Under the pieces are notes generated by a model. The model made no database searches and was not told where the DNA came from. It saw nothing but the letters and a program-made list of their open reading frames with translations. From Streptomyces sp. AC555_RSS877 (lineage in GTDB: Bacteria; Actinomycetota; Actinomycetes; Streptomycetales; Streptomycetaceae), in contig NZ_JAGMUK010000030.1 in assembly GCF_019049245.1 (NCBI RefSeq), positions 1 to 64,000 on the forward strand: a DNA stretch of 64,000 nt, given 5' to 3'. Positions 9,356 to 17,961 of this stretch are shown here, one piece after another. The number at the start of each line of letters is the position of its first letter. Positions within the stretch are counted from its first letter, which is position 1. The translations under genes were made by a program, and so were the position numbers.

Positions 9356-10579
9356 ATGGTTTTTTTCATGCCCGTGGCCCTGCTCGCCCTCGCCGTGGGC
9401 GCCTTCGGCATCGGTACGACCGAATTCGTGATGATGGGCCTGCTGCCCGACGTCGCGGACGACCTGAACATCTCCCTCCCCGAGGCCGGCCACCTGGTCT
9501 CGGCCTACGCGCTGGGCGTCGTCGTCGGCGCCCCGCTGCTCGCCGCGGTCACCGCGCGCATGGCCCGCCGCAAGGTCCTGATCGGTCTGATGGCCCTGTT
9601 CGTGGCCGGCAACGCGCTGTCCGCCTTCGCCCCCGACTACCACTGGCTCCTGGCGGCCCGCTTCCTCAGCGGCCTCCCGCACGGTGCCTTCTTCGGCGTG
9701 GGTGCCGTCGTCGCCACGACGATGGTCGCGCCGGAGCGCAAGGCCCGCTCGGTGTCCATGATGTTCCTCGGCCTCACGGTCGCCAACATCGCGGGCGTTC
9801 CCGTCGCCACCCTCATGGGGCAGCAGATGGGCTGGCGGGCGACCTTCCTCGGCGTCAGCGCGATCGGCCTGGTGGCGATCGCGGCCCTGGCGCGGCTCAT
9901 CCCCCACGACGACGCCCACGCCCCGCGCGCCGGCGTCCGCGGCGAGCTCGCCGCCCTGCGCTCCCTGCCGGTCTGGCTGGCGCTCGGTACGACCGTCGCG
10001 GGCTTCGGCGCCCTGTTCGCCGCGTACAGCTACGTCACGCCGATGCTCACCGACGCGGCCGGCTTCGCCGACTCCAGCGTGACGGTGCTGCTCGCGCTGT
10101 TCGGCGTCGGCGCCACGGCGGGCAACCTGCTGGGCGGACGGCTCGCCGACCACTCCCTGCGGGGCACGCTGTTCGGCGGGCTCACCGCTCTGGTGGCCGT
10201 GCTGGCGCTGTTCCCGTTGCTGATGAGCGCGGAGTGGAGCGCCGGGCTGGCCGTCGTGCTGCTCGGCATGGCGGCGTTCGTGACCGGCTCGCCCCTGCAA
10301 CTGATGGTGATGGAGAAGGCGTCGGCCGCCCCTGCGCTGGCCTCCTCCGCGAACCAGGCCGCGTTCAACCTGGCCAACGCCGGGGGTGCGTGGATCGGAG
10401 GTGTCGCACTGGCCGCGGGCTTCGGCGTGACGTCTCCGGCGATCGCCGGGGCGGCACTGGCTGTCCTGGGCCTGGTCGTCGCGGCCACGGCGGCCGTGGT
10501 GGACCGGCGGCGGGTCGCCCCTCGGGGGCGGCTGGTCGCGACGCACGTGCCGGGCGTGTCGGAGCCGGTGCGGTCGTAG
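9356..10579 (+). CDS. MFS transporter, DHA1 (12-TMS) family
   Basis: This is a 12-helix major facilitator exporter of 407 residues, resembling arabinose-efflux/chloramphenicol-resistance transporters. It opens with the hallmark ALAVGAFGIGTTEFVMMGLLP, then has motif A-like ARMARRKVLIG after helix 2 and GLPHGAFFGVGAVVATTMV in helix 4. GAAAGG lies just upstream of the first ATG; a second ATG at 9368 would remove four residues and fits the conserved start MPVALLALAVG better. The substrate is unknown. It converges on nadE through a strong hairpin. Confidence 0.9.
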   Translation: MVFFMPVALLALAVGAFGIGTTEFVMMGLLPDVADDLNISLPEAGHLVSAYALGVVVGAPLLAAVTARMARRKVLIGLMALFVAGNALSAFAPDYHWLLAARFLSGLPHGAFFGVGAVVATTMVAPERKARSVSMMFLGLTVANIAGVPVATLMGQQMGWRATFLGVSAIGLVAIAALARLIPHDDAHAPRAGVRGELAALRSLPVWLALGTTVAGFGALFAAYSYVTPMLTDAAGFADSSVTVLLALFGVGATAGNLLGGRLADHSLRGTLFGGLTALVAVLALFPLLMSAEWSAGLAVVLLGMAAFVTGSPLQLMVMEKASAAPALASSANQAAFNLANAGGAWIGGVALAAGFGVTSPAIAGAALAVLGLVVAATAAVVDRRRVAPRGRLVATHVPGVSEPVRS

Positions 10580-10596
10580 AGGGGCGGCGCCCCTTC

Positions 10597-10633
10597 GGCC
10601 CGTACCAGAGGGCTCCGCCCCCTGGTACGGGCC
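10597..10633. terminator. Bidirectional terminator between MFS gene and nadE
   Basis: A 12-bp perfect stem (GGCCCGTACCAG with CTGGTACGGGCC) lies between the convergent stops at 10579 and 10668. There is no T-run, as usual for high-GC actinobacterial terminators. Confidence 0.75.
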
Positions 10634-10667
10634 GGCCTCTGCCCACCCGCCGAGACAGGCCTGACCG

Positions 10668-12422
10668 TCAGACCGACTCGCGCCAGCCGTTCGTGATCGG
10701 CAGCCGGCGGTCCTTGCCGAACCCCTTCGCCGAGATCTTCGTACCCGGCGGATACTGCCGCCGCTTGTACTCCGCGGTGTCCACCATCCGCAGCGTCTTC
10801 ACGACCAGCTCCCGGTCGTACCCGGCGGCGACGATCGCGTCGGCGCCCTGGTCCCGGTCGACGTACAGCTCGAGGATCCCGTCCAGCACCGGATAGTCCG
10901 GCAGCGAGTCCGTGTCGACCTGCCCCGGCCGCAGCTCCGCGCTCGGCGGCTTGGTGATCGAGTTCTCCGGGATGGGCGGGGTCTGGCCCCGCTCGGCCGC
11001 CGCCTCGTTGCGCCACTGGGCCAGCCGGAAGATCCACGTCTTGTACACGTCCTTGATGGGCCCGTACGCGCCCACCGAGTCGCCGTACAGCGTCGAGTAC
11101 CCCACCGCCAGCTCCGACTTGTTGCCGGGCGCGAGCACGATGTGGCCCTCCTGGTTGGAGATCGCCATCAGCATCGTGCCCCGCAGCCGGGACTGGAGGT
11201 TCTCCTCCGCGAGCCCGGACAGCCCCAGCGAGCCCATGTACGCGTCGAACATCGGCTCGATCGGCACGGTACGGAAGTTCAGCCCCGTCCGCCGGGCCAT
11301 CTCCGCCGCGTCCCCCTTCGAGTGCTCGGAGGAGTACTTCGACGGCATCGACACGCCGTACACGTTCTGCGCGCCCACCGCGTCGCACGCGATCGCCGCG
11401 ACCAGCGCCGAGTCGATACCGCCGGACATGCCGATCAGGACCGACGTGAAGCCGTTCTTCGCCACGTACGCCCGCAGGCCCACGACCAGCGCCGAGTAGA
11501 TCTCCTCGGCGTCGTCGAGACGGTCCGCGTAACCTCCCGCGAGTTCCGGCTCGTAGGCCGGCAGGGGCTCCTCGGACAGCACCACCCGCTCGATGCGCAG
11601 CCCGTCGTCCACGACCCCCGTGGGCGCGTTGGCCGACGCGGCCGGCAGGTCGAGGTCCAGCACCACGCAGCCCTCCGCGAACTGCGGCGCCCGCGCGACG
11701 ACCTCGCCGTTCTTGTCGACGACGATCGAGTCGCCGTCGAAGACCAGCTCGTCCTGCCCGCCCATCATGGCGAGGTAGGCGGTGGTGCAGCCCGCCTCCT
11801 GGGCGCGCTTGCGGACCAGTTCCAGGCGGGTGTCGTCCTTGTCGCGCTCGTACGGCGAGGCGTTGATCGACAGCAGCAGCCCGGCCTCGGCGGAGCGCGC
11901 CGCCGGGACACGGCCGCCGTCCTGCCACAGGTCCTCGCAGATGGCGAGGGCCACGTCGATGCCGTGCACGCGCACGACCGGCATGGTGTCGCCCTGCACG
12001 AAGTAGCGGAACTCGTCGAAGACGCCGTAGTTCGGCAGGTGGTGCTTGGCGTAGTTCAGGACCACCTCGCCGCGGTGCAGCACCGCCCCCGCGTTGCGGG
12101 GCGCGCCGGCCGGCTGGCCGAACCTCGGCTGGGCGGACTCGGACCGGTCGAGGTAGCCGACGACCACCGGCAGCTCCCCGAAACCCTCCTCGGCGAGCCG
12201 TGCGGCGAGGCCGCGCAGGGCCGCGCGGGACGCCTCCACGAAGGATGAGCGCAGGGCCAGGTCCTCGACGGGATACCCGGTCAGGGCCATCTCGGGGAAC
12301 GCCACGAGATGCGCTCCCTGCTCGGCGGAGTGCCGGGTCCAGCGGAGGATCGTCTCGGTGTTCCCGGCGAGGTCACCGACGCGTGAGTCGATCTGGTTCA
12401 GGGCGAGACGTAGTTGAGGCAC
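10668..12422 (-). CDS. nadE: Glutamine-dependent NAD+ synthetase
   Basis: NadE makes NAD+ from nicotinic acid adenine dinucleotide, using ATP and ammonia released from glutamine. The 584-residue form has both domains. Residues 1-~275 are a nitrilase-type glutaminase with the catalytic triad visible as E44 (AFPEMALTGY), K126 (NYAKHHLPN) and C162 (AICEDLWQDG). The C-terminal synthetase has the pyrophosphatase P-loop GMSGGIDSALVAAI and YSTLYGDSVGAYGPIKDVYKT. The start is a GTG. It is monocistronic, with terminator-like hairpins downstream. It belongs with the glutamine theme of the region only through its substrate. Confidence 0.97.
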   Translation of the reverse strand: MPQLRLALNQIDSRVGDLAGNTETILRWTRHSAEQGAHLVAFPEMALTGYPVEDLALRSSFVEASRAALRGLAARLAEEGFGELPVVVGYLDRSESAQPRFGQPAGAPRNAGAVLHRGEVVLNYAKHHLPNYGVFDEFRYFVQGDTMPVVRVHGIDVALAICEDLWQDGGRVPAARSAEAGLLLSINASPYERDKDDTRLELVRKRAQEAGCTTAYLAMMGGQDELVFDGDSIVVDKNGEVVARAPQFAEGCVVLDLDLPAASANAPTGVVDDGLRIERVVLSEEPLPAYEPELAGGYADRLDDAEEIYSALVVGLRAYVAKNGFTSVLIGMSGGIDSALVAAIACDAVGAQNVYGVSMPSKYSSEHSKGDAAEMARRTGLNFRTVPIEPMFDAYMGSLGLSGLAEENLQSRLRGTMLMAISNQEGHIVLAPGNKSELAVGYSTLYGDSVGAYGPIKDVYKTWIFRLAQWRNEAAAERGQTPPIPENSITKPPSAELRPGQVDTDSLPDYPVLDGILELYVDRDQGADAIVAAGYDRELVVKTLRMVDTAEYKRRQYPPGTKISAKGFGKDRRLPITNGWRESV

Positions 12423-12621
12423 GGGCCCAGTGTAATCGTCAGTGCGACGCGATGGGGTGGCGAGTGGGTGTGGGGCGCTTCACGCTCCCCGCGACGACGC
12501 CGTAGCACAACCCCTGCGCAACCGTCCCCATTCCTGCCGAACCCGGACGGGCCGGCTTCCCCCCGCTTACGACGGAACCCGACGACCGACCGGAACACCG
12601 CAACACCGCACCAGGGGATCC

Positions 12622-12846
12622 ATGACCGACTGGCTCCTGCTCGCCGCCGCGTTCACCGCCGCCGCGGCGAGCAATCTCGCCTTCGCCCTCGCCCGCAGGC
12701 GCCGCCTGCGTCGAAGGGCCCGGACAGGAAAGCGCCCGCCTCCCGACGAACTTTGTCGGGAAGCGGGCGCGCCGTGCTGCCCCGCCGTGGTCAGCGGCGG
12801 CGGTACGACTCCACGTAGCCGCCCGCCGGTGTTCCCACGCCGGTGA
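12622..12846 (+). CDS. Small putative membrane protein (doubtful 3' end)
   Basis: This short reading frame starts with ATG after a good GGGGA ribosome site. The first 40 residues look real: a single hydrophobic helix (WLLLAAAFTAAAASNLAFAL) followed by an arginine-rich cluster RRRRLRRRAR, the form of many small Streptomyces membrane proteins. The frame then runs through the hairpin terminator and into the end of the convergent protease gene, ending after 74 codons. The C-terminal half is therefore probably not selected for, and the true gene could be degenerate. No homologue is recognised. Confidence 0.4.
   Translation: MTDWLLLAAAFTAAAASNLAFALARRRRLRRRARTGKRPPPDELCREAGAPCCPAVVSGGGTTPRSRPPVFPRR
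12732..12770 (-). terminator. Terminator of the S53 protease gene
   Basis: A 16-bp stem with one mismatch (GCGCCCGC.TCCCGAC arms) and a 7-base loop lies 20 bp beyond the protease stop codon. Confidence 0.8.
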
Positions 12847-14731
12847 CGTCGTCGTAGCCCTTCACGGCCTGGAGCGAGCTGTCGGCGCCGAGGGTGCGCA
12901 CCGAGGTGAGGAGACCGCCCGAGTCGTCGAAGCTGTTGGCGTAGTCGACGCGGGCCACCGCGAGACCGGAGCCCGTGGGGTTGTCCGTGACGTCGTGGTA
13001 GGCCTTCGTCCCGTACTTCGCGTAGATCGACGGGTTGGCGAAACCGATCGCCTTGCCGCCGCGCGCCTGCTGGGCGAGGGCCTGGACGGCCGCGATGACC
13101 GGCGCGGCCAGCGAGGTCCCGCCGAGACGGTACTCGCTGTACCGCTGCGACCCGTCCGGGAAGGTCTGCGTCTGCCCGACCTTGAAGCCGGTGTTGGGGT
13201 CGGCGATCGCCGAGATGTCCGGGACCACGCGGTTGCCGGCGGCGCTGTTGGCCGTGGCGAGCGCGGCCGGGACGACCCCCTGCTGGTAGTACGGCTCGGC
13301 GACGGTCGCGCTGGTGCCGCCGCCCGCGCCCGAGGTGAACGCGCCGGGGAAGTCGGTCCAGCTCTTGCCGTCCGCGGACAGCGTGGCCTTCTCGGTGCCC
13401 CAGCCGGTCTCCCACAGGTACTTGTCGCCCTTGCCGATGGCCAGCGAGGTGCCGCCGACCGCCGTCACCCACGCCGAGTTGGCCGGGGTGTCGACCTGCT
13501 TCGTGCCGGTGTTGGCGACCTCGTCGCCGTTGTCGCCGGAGGAGAAGTAGAAGCCGATGCCCTCGACCGCGCCGAACTGGAAGACCTGGTCGTAGGCGGC
13601 CGCGAGATCCGGCGTCTGCGCCGCCTCGATGCTGCCCCACGAGTTGGACACGATGTCGGCCAGGTGCCCGTCGACGACCTTGCTCAGCGAGTCGAGCAGG
13701 TCGTCGTCGTAGCAGGACGCGCCGCCCACGTACGTGATGTTCGCGGCGGGCGCGACCGCGTGCACGGCCTCGACATCGAGGGTCTCCTCGCCGTACCAGC
13801 CGGCCGCCCCGCACTCCTCGGTGTGGGCGTACTTCTTGGGCAGGACCTGGCGCAGCTGACCGCTGGTGTAGGCCGCGTCGCCGTGCTTCTTCGCGTAGGT
13901 GGCCGCGTCGTAGGCGATGGTCGGGGAGGCGTACGCGTCGGTGATGGCGACCCGGACCCCCTTGCCCGTGTAGCCGCCCGCGCCGTACGCGGCCCGCAGC
14001 TGCTTGCCGGTGTAGCCCTGGACGGCGTACGGGATCTTCCCGCCGTACGCGTCCGGCAGGGTGGTCGCCACGTTGGAGCCGTAGTACGAGGAGAACGGCC
14101 CGGAGTTCTTGAACACGGCGTCCGGTGGCGGCAGCGTGTCGCTGTGGGTCGCCTTGTGCGGCGCGTTGTCCAGGCCGGTGACGGTCAGGACGGCACCGTT
14201 CAGGCCGTCCGGCGCGGAGGCCGCCTTGGCGGGCGCGCGGTAGATCTTGGCGCCCTTGGCGTAGTTGTGCAGCTGGGTGCCGAAGGCCCGCTCGACGGCG
14301 GACACGTCACCGGAGACGGAGACGTAGTGCCGCGTGACACCAGTGACCTCAAGACCGGCCGACGTCAGCCAGGACTTCACCGCCGCGACCTGCGCCTCGG
14401 TCGCGCCGAAGCGGGCCTGCGCCTGCTGCGCGCCGAGGTACTTGCCGTACGACGCGGAGGACGGGTCGGACACGGCCTTCGCGTACGCGGCGAGGCCGGC
14501 GGCGTCCCGGCCCGCGAGGTAGACCCGGGCGGAGACCTGGTTGCTGTCGGCGGTCGCGCCCTTGTCGGCCTTGGCCGTGGCCCACGCGGGCTTGGTCCCG
14601 GCCAGTGTGTCCCGGCCCGGGTTGCCCGCCGCGTGCGCCGCGGGTATGCCGAGCGCCAGCGCGCCCGCGAGCATCGGCAGTGTCGCTGCCATGCTCACCC
14701 CGGCGCGCATCTTGGCGCGGTTGGATCTCAT
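12791..14731 (-). CDS. Secreted sedolisin-type serine protease (S53, pro-kumamolisin)
   Basis: This is a 646-residue preproenzyme. A Sec signal peptide (twin positive start MRSNRAKMR, hydrophobic core, cleavage near PAAHA-A) is followed by a long activation propeptide (Pro-kumamolisin domain, to about residue 215). The catalytic subtilisin-fold domain has the S53 triad: Glu/Asp in YGEETLDVEAVHAVAP and Ser in GGTSLAAPVIAAVQAL, with SGDNGDEV carrying the oxyanion Asp region. The C-terminal YHDVTDNPTGSG and GYDDVTGVGTP are the calcium-binding segment. It should be an acid-active exported peptidase. The start was chosen at the ATG after GGGGGTTCC; longer in-frame starts would bury the signal peptide. 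It is monocistronic. Confidence 0.93.
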   Translation of the reverse strand: MRSNRAKMRAGVSMAATLPMLAGALALGIPAAHAAGNPGRDTLAGTKPAWATAKADKGATADSNQVSARVYLAGRDAAGLAAYAKAVSDPSSASYGKYLGAQQAQARFGATEAQVAAVKSWLTSAGLEVTGVTRHYVSVSGDVSAVERAFGTQLHNYAKGAKIYRAPAKAASAPDGLNGAVLTVTGLDNAPHKATHSDTLPPPDAVFKNSGPFSSYYGSNVATTLPDAYGGKIPYAVQGYTGKQLRAAYGAGGYTGKGVRVAITDAYASPTIAYDAATYAKKHGDAAYTSGQLRQVLPKKYAHTEECGAAGWYGEETLDVEAVHAVAPAANITYVGGASCYDDDLLDSLSKVVDGHLADIVSNSWGSIEAAQTPDLAAAYDQVFQFGAVEGIGFYFSSGDNGDEVANTGTKQVDTPANSAWVTAVGGTSLAIGKGDKYLWETGWGTEKATLSADGKSWTDFPGAFTSGAGGGTSATVAEPYYQQGVVPAALATANSAAGNRVVPDISAIADPNTGFKVGQTQTFPDGSQRYSEYRLGGTSLAAPVIAAVQALAQQARGGKAIGFANPSIYAKYGTKAYHDVTDNPTGSGLAVARVDYANSFDDSGGLLTSVRTLGADSSLQAVKGYDDVTGVGTPAGGYVESYRRR

Positions 14732-14867
14732 GGAACCCCCTGTGCGGTTCGTCTCGAGTGGATCACTCGACGGTGGCCACTCTGGCGACGAACCGTTCAC
14801 GCCGGGGGAATGTGCATGCCAAGAAGAACTCAATTAACCTAATGACAAGGCCATTTGGAGGTTTCGC

Positions 14868-15485
14868 CTACGAACGCGGCTCGACGCCCCGCTCCTTGAG
14901 CATGTCCGACATCAGGTCGATCTCCGACTCCTGCGCGTTGACCATTCCCTGCGCGAGCCGCTTCTCCACGCCGACCGTGCACCGGTCGACACAGCCCTCG
15001 GCCATGTGGACCCCGCCCTGGTGATGGGCCGTCATCAGCTGAAGATAGAAGACCTCGGCCTGCTTGCCGCTCAGGGTGTCCAGCTTCTTCATCTGGGTGT
15101 TGGTCGCCATGCCCGGCATCAGCGCCCCGTCCTTGCCGGAGGGCATGCCGCCCATGTCCATCCAGGTCATCGGCGGGTCCGCCGACACCTTCGGAAGGCC
15201 CCACAGGTCGAGCCAGCCCAGCATCATGCCGCGCTGGTTGGCCTGCGTCTGCGCGATGTCGTACGCGAGACGCCGCACGTCCTCGTCGTCGGTGCGGTCG
15301 CGCACGATGTACGACATCTCGACGGCCTGCTGGTGGTGCACCGCCATGTCCCGCGCGAACCCCGCGTCCGCGGAGTCGGCGGTGGGAACCGTACTCGAAC
15401 CGTCGTCCTCGGCGACGGCGTAGGTGATGGCGCCGGCCGCGACGAGCACGCCCGCCGCGGCGACCGCCACCGAGACGAGCCTCAC
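14868..15485 (-). CDS. DUF305 family membrane-anchored protein
   Basis: The protein has 205 residues. An N-terminal hydrophobic anchor (SVAVAAAGVLVAAGAITYAV) precedes a DUF305 domain. The two halves of the domain carry His/Met clusters, FARDMAVHHQQAVEMS and MTAHHQGGVHMAEGC, with further Met-rich stretches (MTWMDMGGMPSG, LMPGM). This ferritin-like-fold family is often found near copper or other metal-handling genes, so metal binding outside the membrane is a reasonable inference. The GTG start overlaps the upstream TGA in a GTGA coupling; a GTG at 15508 is an alternative. It is co-transcribed with the DUF3105 gene. Exact function is unknown. Confidence 0.85.
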   Translation of the reverse strand: MRLVSVAVAAAGVLVAAGAITYAVAEDDGSSTVPTADSADAGFARDMAVHHQQAVEMSYIVRDRTDDEDVRRLAYDIAQTQANQRGMMLGWLDLWGLPKVSADPPMTWMDMGGMPSGKDGALMPGMATNTQMKKLDTLSGKQAEVFYLQLMTAHHQGGVHMAEGCVDRCTVGVEKRLAQGMVNAQESEIDLMSDMLKERGVEPRS

Positions 15486-16144
15486 TTCGACAGACCACCC
15501 GTGCACGCCGCGCCCGGCTCGGGCGTCTGCTTGCCCTGCACGAACTTCTCGAAGAACTTGGCGACGTTCGGGTCGTCGGCACCGGTCACCGTGCGCTGGC
15601 TCCCCCACGCGGTGAGCATGATCGGGTCGGCCTGCTTCTCGTCCGGGCTCATCAGCGTGTACGGCGTCGCCTTCACCTTCGCCGCCAGCGCCTCCACGTC
15701 CGCCTTCGCGGCCTTGCTGGTGTACGTCACCCAGACCGCGCCGTGCTCCAGGGAGTGCACGGCGTTCATGTTGTTGATCGCCTCGGTGTACACGTCGCCG
15801 TTGCAGTTCATCCAGACCTGGTTGTGGTCACCGCCGACCGGGGGCTCCGTCGAGTACTTCACGGTCTTGGTGACGTGGGTCTGGCTCAGCTTGCCCTTCC
15901 AGGTCTTCACCCCGTCCGCGCCGGTGACGAAGCTGCCGGTGTTCTTCGCGTCGACCGCGGCGCTGTCGTCGTCGGACTGCGAGTTCACGAGCACGACACC
16001 GCCGACCACGAGACCGGCGACGACCACCGCGCTGGCGGCGACGGTGAGGATCCGGTTGCGGCGCTCACGGGACTGCTCGGCGCGCCGCATCTCCTCTATT
16101 CGCGCCTTGCGGGCGGCGCTGCTGCTTTTCTTGGCGGAGCCCAT
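15482..16144 (-). CDS. DUF3105 domain membrane protein
   Basis: The protein has 220 residues. A highly charged cytoplasmic N-terminus (KKSSSAARKARIEEMRRAEQ) leads into one transmembrane helix (ILTVAASAVVVAGLVVGGVV). The external domain of about 150 residues is DUF3105, recognised from VGGDHNQVWMNC, SLEHGAVWVTY, LMSPDEKQADPIMLTAWG and a Cys in the C-terminal GAACTGG. The histidines in GGDH and EHG suggest a possible metal site (inference). A GAAGGACAC ribosome site precedes the ATG. It is translationally coupled to the DUF305 gene downstream; the same pairing is common in actinobacteria. Function is unknown. Confidence 0.85.
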   Translation of the reverse strand: MGSAKKSSSAARKARIEEMRRAEQSRERRNRILTVAASAVVVAGLVVGGVVLVNSQSDDDSAAVDAKNTGSFVTGADGVKTWKGKLSQTHVTKTVKYSTEPPVGGDHNQVWMNCNGDVYTEAINNMNAVHSLEHGAVWVTYTSKAAKADVEALAAKVKATPYTLMSPDEKQADPIMLTAWGSQRTVTGADDPNVAKFFEKFVQGKQTPEPGAACTGGLSK

Positions 16145-16236
16145 GCGTGTGTCCTTCTGGGGAAAAGGTGCCGGTCGGGTTCGCTGATCGTAATGGGGGA
16201 GCTGTGCACTCTCGTAGGGAGGGCACAGGAATGGCC

Positions 16237-16271
16237 GAAGATCGGATACCCGGGGAAGATCGGGTACCCGG
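16237..16271. promoter_or_regulatory. 17-bp tandem direct repeat upstream of glnA2
   Basis: GAAGATCGGATACCCGG (16237-16253) is repeated with one change at 16255-16271, an 18-bp period. It lies in the 364-bp region between the divergent DUF3105 and glnA2 genes, about 240 bp before the glnA2 start. An inverted repeat CTCCCGT/ACGGGAG sits nearer the gene (about 16455-16471). No GlnR-like box is apparent. The direct repeat may be a regulator site, but nothing identifies the protein. Confidence 0.35.
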
Positions 16272-16508
16272 CCGACCGGCCCCGGGAGGTTGCGGGAGTC
16301 CCGGCATTACGTATGTCGGTCCGAGCAGGCAAGATGGGCGGCAGAGCAGTACACCTGCCCTACGTGAGGCGTTCACTCCGAGGTCGGCCGGACGATCAAG
16401 GTGCGCAACACTGGTGAAATGGTGTTGTGGTGGGATGCCCAGGTGCCCGACCGCCTCCCGTGGTACGGGAGACAGGCGGCCTGACCAGCAAGGATGGGGA
16501 AGCGCAAG

Positions 16509-17870
16509 ATGGACAAGCAGCAGGAGTTCGTGCTCCGGACGTTGGAGGAGCGTGACATCCGGTTCGTACGCCTGTGGTTCACGGACGTGCTGGGCTTCCT
16601 CAAGTCCGTCGCCGTGGCCCCGGCCGAGCTGGAACAGGCCTTCGACGAGGGCATCGGCTTCGACGGCTCGGCGATCGAGGGCTTCGCCCGCGTATACGAG
16701 TCAGACATGATCGCCAAGCCCGATCCGTCGACCTTCCAGGTCCTGCCGTGGCGTGCGGAGGCCCCCGGTACCGCCCGGATGTTCTGCGACATCCTCATGC
16801 CGGACGGCTCCCCGTCCTTCGCGGACCCGAGGTACGTGCTCAAGCGCGCCCTGGCCCGCACCTCCGACCTGGGCTTCACCTTCTACACCCACCCGGAGAT
16901 CGAGTTCTTCCTGCTGAAGGACAAGCCGCTGGACGGCACCCGGCCGACCCCGGCCGACAACTCCGGCTACTTCGACCACACCCCGCAGAACATCGGCATG
17001 GACTTCCGCCGCCAGGCGATCACCATGCTGGAGTCGATGGGCATCTCCGTCGAGTTCTCCCACCACGAGGGCGCCCCGGGTCAGCAGGAGATCGACCTGC
17101 GCTACGCAGACGCGCTCTCCACGGCGGACAACATCATGACGTTCCGCCTGGTCATGAAGCAGGTGGCGCTGGAGCAGGGCGTCCAGGCGACCTTCATGCC
17201 GAAGCCGTTCTCCGAGCACCCCGGCAGCGGCATGCACACGCACCTGTCCCTCTTCGAGGGCGACCGCAACGCCTTCTACGAGTCGGGCGCGGAGTACCAG
17301 CTCTCCAAGGTCGGCCGCTCCTTCATCGCGGGCCTGCTCAAGCACGCGGCGGAGATCGCCGCGGTCACCAACCAGTGGGTGAACTCCTACAAGCGCATCT
17401 GGGGCGGCTCGGAGCGCACGGCGGGCGCCGGCGGCGAGGCCCCCTCCTACATCTGCTGGGGCCACAACAACCGCTCGGCCCTGGTCCGCGTCCCGATGTA
17501 CAAGCCCGGCAAGACCGGCTCGGCCCGCATCGAGGTCCGCTCCATCGACTCCGGCGCCAACCCGTACCTGGCGTACGCGATGCTCCTGGCCGCCGGCCTC
17601 AAGGGCGTCGAGGAGGGCTACGAGCTCCCGCCGGGCGCCGAGGACGACGTCTGGGCCCTCTCCGACGCCGAGCGCCGCGCGATGGGCATCGAGCCCCTGC
17701 CCCAGAACCTGGGCGAGGCGCTGACGCTGATGGAGCGGAGCGACCTGGTCGCCGAGACACTGGGCGAGCACGTGTTCGATTTCTTCCTGCGCAACAAGCG
17801 CCAGGAGTGGGAGGAGTACCGCAGCGAGGTCACGGCCTTCGAGCTGCGGAAGAACCTGCCGGTGCTGTAG
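16509..17870 (+). CDS. glnA2: Glutamine synthetase-like GlnA2 (gamma-glutamylpolyamine synthetase type)
   Basis: The protein has 453 residues. It has the GS fold: N-terminal beta-grasp with WFTDVLGFLKS and GIGFDGSAIEGF, then FYTHPEIEFFLL (metal ligands), HHEGAPGQQEIDLRYADAL, the ATP loop MPKPFSEHPGSGMHTHLSLF and NRSALVRVP. Sequence and genome position match Streptomyces GlnA2, which in S. coelicolor is reported to glutamylate polyamines rather than ammonia; I rely on that knowledge, since sequence alone cannot prove substrate. There is no evident GlnE-type adenylylation LYELAPEE motif. ATG 16509 has a GGGGAAG ribosome site and is preferred over the in-frame ATG at 16494. It lies beside, not in operon with, DUF3105 and VOC genes. 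Confidence 0.9.
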   Translation: MDKQQEFVLRTLEERDIRFVRLWFTDVLGFLKSVAVAPAELEQAFDEGIGFDGSAIEGFARVYESDMIAKPDPSTFQVLPWRAEAPGTARMFCDILMPDGSPSFADPRYVLKRALARTSDLGFTFYTHPEIEFFLLKDKPLDGTRPTPADNSGYFDHTPQNIGMDFRRQAITMLESMGISVEFSHHEGAPGQQEIDLRYADALSTADNIMTFRLVMKQVALEQGVQATFMPKPFSEHPGSGMHTHLSLFEGDRNAFYESGAEYQLSKVGRSFIAGLLKHAAEIAAVTNQWVNSYKRIWGGSERTAGAGGEAPSYICWGHNNRSALVRVPMYKPGKTGSARIEVRSIDSGANPYLAYAMLLAAGLKGVEEGYELPPGAEDDVWALSDAERRAMGIEPLPQNLGEALTLMERSDLVAETLGEHVFDFFLRNKRQEWEEYRSEVTAFELRKNLPVL

Positions 17871-17889
17871 CGCTGTAGGGATTCGCCGT

Positions 17890-17952
17890 GGGGCGCGGCG
17901 TCGTGCGGACCGTGCGGCCCGGTGGGGGCTGGTCGCGCAGTCCCCGCGCCCC
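17890..17952. terminator. Convergent terminator region with a Streptomyces dispersed repeat
   Basis: GGGGCGCGG (17890-17898) pairs with CCGCGCCCC (17944-17952) between the convergent glnA2 and VOC genes. The segment 17924-17953, with core GGCTGGTCGCGCAGT, matches a motif that recurs in intergenic regions of many Streptomyces genomes. Confidence 0.5.
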
Positions 17953-17961
17953 TCGGCGGCG

